Below, one piece after another: positions 24,573 through 30,211 of a stretch of DNA of 48,847 nt; the first letter of the stretch is position 1; each line of letters opens with the position of its first letter. Source of the DNA: Mediannikoviicoccus sp037890055. GTDB lineage: Bacteria > Bacillota > Clostridia > Tissierellales > Peptoniphilaceae. The DNA is taken from assembly GCA_037890055.1 (NCBI GenBank), contig JBBKBD010000014.1; one strand, 5' to 3'. Position numbers and translations under genes: made by a program. Under the pieces are notes generated by a model. The model had not been told where the DNA came from and searched no databases. It saw only the letters and a program-made list of their open reading frames with translations.

Positions 24573-25088
24573 TTTTTTCCAGGGTCTTAATTTTTCTTGA
24601 ATCTTTGGTAAATGCTTATTTTTGATGTTATTAACTGTTTTTTGGGATATTCCTACTACTTCTGCGACTTCTCTTTCTTTCATTTCGTAGAGAAAAAGTA
24701 GTTTTAGAACTTTTTTATCTCTTTCAGAAAATTCACTAATGACTTCTAAGAATGCTTCTTCTAGAAGTTTGTACATTACTATGTCCTCAGTATTTTTAAC
24801 GCTAGTTACTTCAAAGTCGTATTCTTCTTCAGCAACATCAAGGGATAAGGGAAGACCATATTCTTTTGTTTCGACAAAGCCTGTTTCTAAACTTCCTGCT
24901 TGGACATAGTTTCCATTTTTCTCAGCCACTGTTTTAATTCTGTCTTTATCTTGTAGTCCTTCTAAATTCTTGTAGGCTCTTTGGATTCTCTTTTTTTCTC
25001 TCCAGATTGGTTTCATATATTCTTTGTAGACTTCTTCACTAACTTCGATTTCTTTGCCATTTATTTCTAAATATCTTTTCTTTGCCAT
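24570..25088 (-). CDS. Sigma-like HTH regulator (phage early)
   Basis: A 172-residue protein. An N-terminal domain (MAKKRYLEINGKEIEVSEEVYKEY) is shared with the sigma-like protein of the neighbouring mobile element at 29.5 kb. The C-terminus is a sigma-70 region-4-like HTH (FSERDKKVLKLLFLYEMKEREVAEVVGISQKTVNNIKN). It probably activates early phage genes. ATG at 25088 with AAGGAGG 7 bases upstream. A longer ORF to 25166 would pass through a terminator and is rejected. The end, TGG AAA AAA TAA, could permit a -1 slip into the repeat array. Confidence 0.85.
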   Translation of the reverse strand: MAKKRYLEINGKEIEVSEEVYKEYMKPIWREKKRIQRAYKNLEGLQDKDRIKTVAEKNGNYVQAGSLETGFVETKEYGLPLSLDVAEEEYDFEVTSVKNTEDIVMYKLLEEAFLEVISEFSERDKKVLKLLFLYEMKEREVAEVVGISQKTVNNIKNKHLPKIQEKLRPWKK

Positions 25089-25114
25089 CTTTTGCCTCCT
25101 TGCAAAATCTCTAG

Positions 25115-25205
25115 ATCCGCAAGAAGGCCATCCGTAAAAACAAAAAAGACGGCAATAGAAAACCATGGTTTGGTTTTCCGACTGCCGTCTAGCGTTCTTG
25201 CGGAT
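25115..25205 (-). terminator. Nested double inverted repeat with intrinsic terminator
   Basis: An inner stem (AGACGGCA...GAAAACC / GGTTTTC...TGCCGTCT, 25147-25190) is followed on the minus strand by TTTTTTGTTTTT, a strong intrinsic terminator. An outer perfect 11-bp pair, ATCCGCAAGAA (25115-25125) and TTCTTGCGGAT (25195-25205), encloses it. The outer stem could stabilise the structure, act in attenuation, or mark the ends of a small inserted element. It lies just before the sigma-like gene. Confidence 0.75.
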
Positions 25206-25210
25206 ATCTT

Positions 25211-25345
25211 TTACTTATTTAAAATTTTAATTTCGCCTTTAACTACATAGGCTATGGTTGTACTTTTACCTCGCCTGATAGTTAGCTTTTTCTTGTCTTC
25301 ACTAATATCACAGACTCTTTTTCCTTCTTTGTTTCTTATTTCTAT
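25211..25345 (-). CDS. 44-residue phage protein with AUA start
   Basis: The frame reads (M)EIRNKEGKRVCDISEDKKKL and ends VVKGEIKILNK. A near-perfect Shine-Dalgarno (AAGGAGG) lies 7 bases before ATA at 25343-25345, with an in-frame TAA just upstream and no NTG alternative. Small beta-rich proteins of this type are common in Firmicutes prophages; function unknown. It is bracketed by hairpins at 25115-25205 and 25368-25412. Confidence 0.6.
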   Translation of the reverse strand: MEIRNKEGKRVCDISEDKKKLTIRRGKSTTIAYVVKGEIKILNK

Positions 25346-25367
25346 AGGATCACCTCCTTAATATAAA

Positions 25368-25412
25368 AATAGCCAGATGAGTTTCCTTTTGAATACTCAT
25401 CCGGCTATTTGA
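25368..25412 (-). terminator. Hairpin between Com-like and 44-residue genes
   Basis: On the minus strand AAATAGCCGGATGAGT pairs with ACTCATCTGGCTATTT across a 12-base loop with one internal mismatch, then TTATATT. It resembles an intrinsic terminator or attenuator directly upstream of the strong RBS of the 44-residue gene. Confidence 0.65.
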
Positions 25413-25421
25413 TAGTTATAT

Positions 25422-25586
25422 TTACTTCTTTGCTCGGTATGGTTTTTTCTTATTTTTGTTTGATATTTCCAGTGTTGAGATTTTCCCACAGTGTGGACAT
25501 TTAGCTTGTATCTCTATTTTCTCTAAAGGAATTCTTGATACATCAAAAAATCTTTTTTTACAGACTGGACATGCCATTTGTTCCAT
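25422..25586 (-). CDS. Com-like zinc-ribbon protein
   Basis: A 54-residue protein with two Cys-x2-Cys knuckles: MACPVCKKRFF near the start and KCPHCGKISTLEI in the middle, then a basic tail. The pattern resembles Com, the zinc-finger RNA-binding translational activator of phage Mu mom, and related small phage zinc ribbons. GGAGG precedes the ATG. It is the first gene after the candidate early operator at 25609-25624. Confidence 0.75.
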   Translation of the reverse strand: MEQMACPVCKKRFFDVSRIPLEKIEIQAKCPHCGKISTLEISNKNKKKPYRAKK

Positions 25587-25608
25587 AATACCTCCTTATC
25601 TTTCCTTG

Positions 25609-25624
25609 TTAGCTTCTTTGCTAA
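25609..25624. promoter_or_regulatory. Candidate repressor operator TTAGC-N6-GCTAA (early)
   Basis: TTAGC ttcttt GCTAA at 25609-25624 is a dyad identical in its arms and spacing to the one in the XRE promoter region (26839-26854). It lies between immA and the Com-like gene, where the early lytic promoter would be needed. No strong -35/-10 pair was recognised here. Confidence 0.6.
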
Positions 25625-25634
25625 TTTCTTTCTT

Positions 25635-25660
25635 AAAAAAATATAGCTACGCTATATTTT
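25635..25660 (-). terminator. Terminator after immA
   Basis: A perfect AAATATAGC / GCTATATTT stem with a 3-base loop is followed by a T-run on the minus strand. It overlaps the stop codon of the ImmA/IrrE gene and would separate lysogenic from early transcripts. Confidence 0.7.
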
Positions 25661-26444
25661 AAAAACTAAATTCGTTATATAGTTCTTTTGTTAATTCAAA
25701 GTCATTAGGTGCATAGCCTAATACTTTTAATCGAACTAATGCTGCTGTTTTTGATACTTGGAATTGCTCTGATACTTTCATGATGAAATCAAATAGATAA
25801 GTTTCATCCTTAATGTGCTTATCATAACCTAGATAGTATAAATACTTTCTAATCGCTTTTTTATTCATCAAGAGACAAGAAGCAAATGTGTTTGCCTGCC
25901 ATTCTATTGTATCCATAAATCCCCAGCGTTTATTTTTCTTCTTATTAACATCGCCAGTTCGACAAGCTAATGAAGCAGGCTTTTCTTCTTCATTAAAAAA
26001 AGATAGTTGGTTTGGATCTCTATAGAATACACACGGATGGATTACTCCATGTCCACATTCATGAGCTAGGGTAAATCTTCTAAACCCTTTATCTCTTGGA
26101 TTGTCTAATTGTTTATCTATTAGAATAGTATTAGCTCTATCTGTAAGATATTCTAGTTCCCATTGCCCAGTTTCAACATTTGGCATTAGACTTTTCATTG
26201 TTCGTATTACTTGGTCATCATTAAAGACCATCATTCCTGCATAGCATCCGTTATGAGATAAGTAGGCATACTCAACATTAAACCCTAAATCAAATTCTGC
26301 CAGTCCCTCAATATCTACTGCTTCAAAATTTTCAATTGCAGAAGGACAATATTTATTAAGAATATTCTCGGTCAGTGTTTCAATTTGATCTAAAGTGATA
26401 AATGGAGCGCCTGAACTTGATTTGTTGAAGTTATATTGATACAT
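25659..26444 (-). CDS. immA: ImmA/IrrE-family metallopeptidase
   Basis: A 261-residue zinc peptidase with the HExxH motif in FTLAHECGHGVIHP and a C-terminal helical region (WQANTFASCLLMN). In ICEBs1 and many prophages such proteins cleave the partner XRE repressor to induce the element. It starts three bases before the end of the XRE gene region and is cotranscribed with it, the standard pair arrangement. Confidence 0.9.
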   Translation of the reverse strand: MYQYNFNKSSSGAPFITLDQIETLTENILNKYCPSAIENFEAVDIEGLAEFDLGFNVEYAYLSHNGCYAGMMVFNDDQVIRTMKSLMPNVETGQWELEYLTDRANTILIDKQLDNPRDKGFRRFTLAHECGHGVIHPCVFYRDPNQLSFFNEEEKPASLACRTGDVNKKKNKRWGFMDTIEWQANTFASCLLMNKKAIRKYLYYLGYDKHIKDETYLFDFIMKVSEQFQVSKTAALVRLKVLGYAPNDFELTKELYNEFSF

Positions 26445-26446
26445 GC

Positions 26447-26818
26447 CTACCTCTCTTTTTCAATTTCTTCAATGAATTTTATCCACTCTTCTTCTTTAAC
26501 ATCTAAGTCTCTAGCCTTTCTCAAAGCTACGCTTAAGCCTTTAGTCTTTAAAATATACTCTGGCAAATCAGGTGCCACCGTATTTCTTTGCTTTCCAGCT
26601 AAATCCATCATAATGGATGATTCTTCTTCATCCAAGTTTAATATTTTAGCAATTTGGTTCAACCTATCTAAGTCAAAAGAATCTCTTTTTCCTTTCTCTA
26701 CATCGCTTAGATACGGTGAGGAAATATTAAGCCTGTCCGCCATATCCTTTAAGGTGATTCTTAAATCCTTTCTCTTCTGAGAAATAAAATCCCCAAAAGT
26801 CAGTTCGTGATTGTTCAT
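26447..26818 (-). CDS. XRE-family repressor
   Basis: A 123-residue protein with an N-terminal helix-turn-helix (FGDFISQKRKDLRITLKDMADRLNISSPYLSDVEKGKR, residues 8-45) and a C-terminal tail likely recognised by ImmA. It should hold the prophage dormant. It has a clear own promoter (26864-26892), a dyad operator between promoter and RBS, and TAGGAGG before the ATG. It reads in the same direction as the lytic genes rather than divergently, which is less common. Confidence 0.92.
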   Translation of the reverse strand: MNNHELTFGDFISQKRKDLRITLKDMADRLNISSPYLSDVEKGKRDSFDLDRLNQIAKILNLDEEESSIMMDLAGKQRNTVAPDLPEYILKTKGLSVALRKARDLDVKEEEWIKFIEEIEKER

Positions 26819-26838
26819 GATTACCTCCTATTACTTTA

Positions 26839-26854
26839 TTAGCTAATCTGCTAA
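26839..26854. promoter_or_regulatory. Candidate XRE operator TTAGC-N6-GCTAA (autoregulatory)
   Basis: A dyad TTAGC taatct GCTAA lies between the -10 box and RBS of the repressor gene. Its arms and spacing match the second site at 25609-25624, pointing to one DNA-binding protein for both, most simply the XRE repressor. Confidence 0.65.
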
Positions 26855-26863
26855 CTTGTTTAT

Positions 26864-26892
26864 ATTTTACAACTTATTAATTGATGTGTCAA
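26864..26892 (-). promoter_or_regulatory. Repressor promoter (TTGACA-N17-TAAAAT)
   Basis: The minus strand carries a consensus -35 TTGACA (26887-26892), a 17-base spacer and the -10 TAAAAT (26864-26869), upstream of the XRE gene. It is a strong vegetative-type promoter as expected for maintenance of lysogeny. Confidence 0.8.
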
Positions 26893-26898
26893 GTCCTA

Positions 26899-26943
26899 AT
26901 ATCTATTCTGTTCACTCTCCGTATAAATATCTATCCTGTCTAC
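26899..26943. repeat. Direct repeat upstream of repressor promoter
   Basis: ATATCTATTCTGTTCAC (26899-26915) and ATATCTATCCTGTCTAC (26927-26943) are near-identical direct repeats 28 bp apart, just upstream of the repressor -35 box. They could be activator sites, or recombinase sites near the element junction. Confidence 0.5.
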
Positions 26944-26997
26944 ACACCCCTACGATTTTTACTATTAATATGTTCCCACAAAGTGTTTTTCAAATAG

Positions 26998-27040
26998 AAA
27001 AATGGCTTTTAAGATTTCTTCTAAAATCTTAAAAGCCATT
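26998..27040 (-). terminator. Terminator of the serine recombinase gene
   Basis: A perfect 17-bp stem (27001-27017 with 27024-27040) with a 6-base loop is followed on the minus strand by TTTTTC. It is 23 bases after the recombinase stop and insulates the repressor promoter from recombinase transcription. Confidence 0.85.
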
Positions 27041-27063
27041 GATTTCAACAGTTTTATAGCTTG

Positions 27064-28863
27064 TTATTCTATTTTCTTGACATCAATACTACAGTCTCCA
27101 CATGTGTTGTCTGTTGAATAGGAATACAATTTATTAACCTCGTTGCTTGACTGAGAATACAATTTATCGCCATCATTTTCCTCAACAACCTTTGCATTTT
27201 TTCTTCTGCTCTTGAATAATCGTCCGTTTTGAGAATCCTTTTTCCCTGTCTTATATATGATAGTAATCATTGCAGGATCAATTTCACCTTCATCGTTAGT
27301 TCCCCCAATGATGATTTTATCTACTATACTTTCAAATACTGCCCTATCAAATTCCTCAAGGTATTTATTGGATTCAAGTAATTTTTTAAAACCCTCAAGC
27401 CTTTTCTTCAATGCTTTTTCATCAGTCAGTGTTACCTCTAAAGTCCTCTTTTCTTCGAGCAATTTTTCCTTGCTTATGGCTATTTCATTATATTCCTCTT
27501 GATATATCTCCATACTGATTGCTTCATTAAGTCTTAATTCTACAAGGTCTTTTTCTTTCTTCAGTATTTTATCAAGTTGATTGCTTATTTTCTTCAAGTC
27601 CTTTGCTAAGCTATTATCTTTTAGCTCTTCTTCCACAGTTTTCAAGAACTCATTTGTAATTTCTACATTATTGTGGCATACCTGACGATAGCTTTCCATA
27701 AATGCTTTTTCTATGGCTTCTTCTTCAATCCCTTTACTATGCGGACAATACTTCTTTCCGTTTTTAGTGGCATTGACACACTGCCATATAACTTTTGTAT
27801 ATTCTGAACTCGAATGCCAATTTCTTCTTGAAAGATTATGACCGCAAAATCCACATTCAAGCATACTGCTAAAAGCATATTTTCTTGAATACTTTTCTCT
27901 TTTACCACCATTATTGGCAACAGTATTTCTGTTTTTTGACCTTCTCAATCTAATACCTTGAGCTTTTTCAAAATCTTCTTCTGAAATGATTGGCTCGTGA
28001 TGATTTTCTATATAAAACTTATCCTGTTCTCCATAATTGTCCAATCTTCTCTTTGAAATAGGATCAACCGTATAGGTCTTTCCCATCATAAGATCCCCTT
28101 TATATTTTTCGTTTTTTATGATTCCTAAAACAGTTGTTTCAGTCCATCTTTTATTTCCTCTTGGCGATAAATATCCTTGTTCTTCCAGTTCTCTGGAAAT
28201 TACCATACCGCCAACACCTTCAATGTATCTTCTGAAAATATATCTTACAATCTCAGCTTCTTTTTCATTGATAGAAATGCTTTTAGTTTCCGGATCATAG
28301 TCATAGCCTAAACACCCTTGAAAGCCGACCATTTCTCCTCTTTCCATCTTCATTCTCAAACCTTTTTTGACATTGGCTGAAATGTTCTCTACTTCCTGTT
28401 GAGCAACTGAACTTAAAATTGTTAAAAGCAACTCTCCGTCCATTGTTAAGGTGTTTATGTTTTCCTCTTCAAAAAAGACCGCAACATTAAACTCTTTCAA
28501 CTTTCTTACATACTTTAAGGTGTCTAATGTATTTCTTGCAAATCTTGATATAGACTTTGTAATTATCATATCTATATCGCCGTTCATACAGTCATTTATT
28601 AATCTTTGAAAGTCAATTCTTCGATCAACCTGTGTTCCTGTTATCGCCTCGTCAGCATATATTCCGGCAAGAGTCCACTCTTTATTTTTCTGTATAAATT
28701 CTGTGTAATGCTCTACCTGAGAATTATAGCTATTAATCTGATCTTCAGTATCCGTACTAACTCTGCAATAAGCTGCCACTCTCTTTATTGAGCGTTGAAC
28801 ACACCCTGATGCAGTTCTTTTCAGTGTGGTATCACCTTTAATAACTTTAACATCCTTTTTCAC
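27064..28863 (-). CDS. Large serine recombinase
   Basis: A 599-residue site-specific recombinase. The resolvase domain (VAAYCRVSTDTEDQINSYNSQVEHY) carries the nucleophilic Ser in YCRVSTD, followed by SISRFARNTLDTL. A recombinase domain follows (GYDYDPETKSI...), then a zinc-ribbon (CGFCGHNL... CVNATKNGKKYCPH), a long coiled coil and a unique C-tail with a CGDC motif. It integrates and excises its element. GTG start at 28863 with AAAGGAGG upstream; the ORF extends 60 bases further but without support. Neighbouring SHOCT-like and sigma-like genes link it to the mobilisable element, although it could serve the prophage. Confidence 0.93.
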   Translation of the reverse strand: MKKDVKVIKGDTTLKRTASGCVQRSIKRVAAYCRVSTDTEDQINSYNSQVEHYTEFIQKNKEWTLAGIYADEAITGTQVDRRIDFQRLINDCMNGDIDMIITKSISRFARNTLDTLKYVRKLKEFNVAVFFEEENINTLTMDGELLLTILSSVAQQEVENISANVKKGLRMKMERGEMVGFQGCLGYDYDPETKSISINEKEAEIVRYIFRRYIEGVGGMVISRELEEQGYLSPRGNKRWTETTVLGIIKNEKYKGDLMMGKTYTVDPISKRRLDNYGEQDKFYIENHHEPIISEEDFEKAQGIRLRRSKNRNTVANNGGKREKYSRKYAFSSMLECGFCGHNLSRRNWHSSSEYTKVIWQCVNATKNGKKYCPHSKGIEEEAIEKAFMESYRQVCHNNVEITNEFLKTVEEELKDNSLAKDLKKISNQLDKILKKEKDLVELRLNEAISMEIYQEEYNEIAISKEKLLEEKRTLEVTLTDEKALKKRLEGFKKLLESNKYLEEFDRAVFESIVDKIIIGGTNDEGEIDPAMITIIYKTGKKDSQNGRLFKSRRKNAKVVEENDGDKLYSQSSNEVNKLYSYSTDNTCGDCSIDVKKIE

Positions 28864-28922
28864 TGCACTGCCTCCTTTTTGTATCTTTCTATGCAGTCTT
28901 ATTATACCACACTTGCAAAACA

Positions 28923-29069
28923 TTATAAATATAATTCTGTTGAAATGTTGTACTTTTTCATCAGTTTTAATTTTATCTTCCTGTATTCAATATCATTTAG
29001 TAAATGTTTGGAAAGCAAAATAGATAGCATAGATAATTGGAGGCTATATTTTAGTAATTCGTTATTCAT
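28923..29069 (-). CDS. SHOCT-like small protein
   Basis: A 48-residue protein (MNNELLKYSLQLSMLSILLSKHLLND...KKYNIS) typical of the SHOCT-like small ORF that precedes serine recombinase genes in clostridial mobilisable elements. AAGGAGG lies before the ATG. Role unknown. It supports assigning the recombinase to the mobilisable element. Confidence 0.75.
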   Translation of the reverse strand: MNNELLKYSLQLSMLSILLSKHLLNDIEYRKIKLKLMKKYNISTELYL

Positions 29070-29097
29070 TCGAAACCCTCCTTGTTAAAATTCATTT

Positions 29098-29136
29098 TTA
29101 AGTTTTTTGACATTGGTAGGTGCTTGGCAGCAACAT
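29098..29136 (-). CDS. Candidate 12-residue leader peptide
   Basis: A strong GGAGGTGAG is followed by ATG and a 12-codon ORF, MLLPSTYQCQKT, which ends 28 bases before the SHOCT-like start. Such isolated short ORFs upstream of mobile-element genes can act as leader peptides. No alternative hairpins were demonstrated. Confidence 0.4.
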   Translation of the reverse strand: MLLPSTYQCQKT

Positions 29137-29455
29137 AGGAATCTCACCTCCGCCTCTTATTCCAGACGAGCCGGCTTAAACTATTGAAGTATCATTATCA
29201 CTACTTGTTTCAACGAACAGATTGCCACATCTGTTTTTATGTATTCTTATTTATCGCTCGCTTTCTTGTTTCCTTGATTTATCAGTATTCATAAAACCAA
29301 AATTTCTTTCAGCAGAAAGGTCATGGCGTAAGTCATAATTCTCCACAAGTAGATAAAGTCCTACCTTGGTCTATTCAGTTGTCAAGGAACAAGTGCCTAT
29401 TGGCTTTTAGAGAGATTTTCTTTTAAGCAATTCTTGAAAATAATTCTTCAATTAG
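29137..29455. other. Intergenic region upstream of recombinase module
   Basis: About 320 bases without a convincing gene. On the minus strand a TTGACA lies in CCTTGACAACTGAATAG (about 29,380). A 31-codon frame (29251-29346, starting GTG) reads MENYDLRHDLSAERNFGF..., but without a good RBS. The stretch may be the untranslated leader of the SHOCT/recombinase transcript. No tRNA or rRNA sequence was recognised. Confidence 0.4.
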
Positions 29456-29460
29456 ATTAA

Positions 29461-29504
29461 GAGGACAGATCTCCCTTCACTTTATACAAGGAAAATCTGC
29501 CCTC
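29461..29504 (-). terminator. Hairpin after sigma-like gene
   Basis: On the minus strand GAGGGCAGATTTTCC pairs with GGGAGATCTGTCCTC with a few mismatches, just after the stop of the 29518 gene. The following TTAATCT is not a strong T-run, so efficiency is uncertain. Confidence 0.6.
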
Positions 29505-29517
29505 ATGCACAAGGCGA

Positions 29518-29934
29518 TTACTTCATAAATTCTTCCAATAGCACACTTAGTTTTTTAAGAATGCTATTTTTTCGCCATTGTATAGCTTGATAGCTCACTT
29601 TCTTACCTCTCGCTATGCTTGATAGCGTTTCATCATTGAAATATAATCGCTCTATGATGTCCCTTTCCTCATCGTTTAGTTTTGATATAGCATTTCTGAC
29701 TGCCTCAATCATCATCTGTGTTTCAACAATCTTTGCTACATCAACGCTTTCATCAGCGATGTTATCTACAAAATTCCCATCATGATCCAAAGAGGAAAAG
29801 AAAAGCAGGTGGTTTTTTCTGTCCACCTGCTCTAAATACTTCTCGTGTTCTTTTTCTCGCCAGTAGACTTTATAAATATCTTCACTGACTTTTACCTTTT
29901 GCCCTCTGACATAAAGGTAATACTCTTTTGCCAT
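29518..29934 (-). CDS. Sigma-like HTH regulator of the mobilisable element
   Basis: A 138-residue protein. The N-terminal domain (MAKEYYLYVRGQKVKVSEDIYKVYWREKE) and the C-terminal sigma-region-4-like HTH (LNDEERDIIERLYFNDETLSSIARGKKVSYQAIQWRKNSIL) are typical of small sigma-like regulators in Tn916/Tn1549-like elements. It probably controls recombinase or transfer genes. RBS GGAGG precedes the ATG. The prophage has a relative at 24.6-25.1 kb. Confidence 0.85.
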   Translation of the reverse strand: MAKEYYLYVRGQKVKVSEDIYKVYWREKEHEKYLEQVDRKNHLLFFSSLDHDGNFVDNIADESVDVAKIVETQMMIEAVRNAISKLNDEERDIIERLYFNDETLSSIARGKKVSYQAIQWRKNSILKKLSVLLEEFMK

Positions 29935-30211
29935 AAAGTTTCCTCCATTTCTTTTTTGTCTATTTGTTTTTCAGACAAAAAAGGAGGACTCCTGCACATA
30001 AGCATAAAAAGTCCTCGAAAACGGAAGAAACCTGTTCTTCCAAAATGTTTTAAATTTAATTGTTTATAATAATTACTGACATCAAAAAGGTCTATTATTA
30101 TTTTCTATATAAATAACAGACCCTACATAACACATAGCAATTACCTCCACTATTTAATCAAATTTTCCTTACTCGAAAAATATATATTAGAGCATTCTTT
30201 TAAAAGATCCT
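29935..30211. other. Boundary between element backbone and cargo operon
   Basis: No supported gene. It contains a GGAGGA-rich leader of the sigma-like gene, short inverted repeats, and the operon terminator at 30083-30122. It is the likely left border of the inserted cargo. Confidence 0.4.
30083..30122 (-). terminator. Terminator of the cargo operon
   Basis: On the minus strand GGTCTGTTATT pairs with AATAATAGACC and is followed by TTTTT. It lies about 90 bases after the last cargo gene and would end the TetR-controlled transcript. Confidence 0.75.

Larger units (their letters stand above)
1..26892 (-). mobile_element. Prophage (HK97-type siphophage), partial
   Basis: All genes here are on the minus strand and follow phage order: repressor, replication, TerS/TerL, portal, protease, capsid, connectors, tail tube, tail chaperone. 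The rest of the tail, the lysis genes and probably the integrase lie beyond base 1. The right boundary is placed just upstream of the repressor promoter (-35 box at 26887-26892), because the next gene carries hallmarks of a different element. The exact attachment site was not identified. Confidence 0.9.

Noticed and set aside
27064..28863. Serine recombinase as the phage integrase
   Set aside because: Not excluded, but the SHOCT-like and sigma-like neighbours are those of mobilisable elements, so it was assigned there.
28864..28923. 20-residue N-terminal extension of the recombinase
   Set aside because: The GTG at 28863 has the only good SD, and the extension contains unlikely cysteine-rich sequence.
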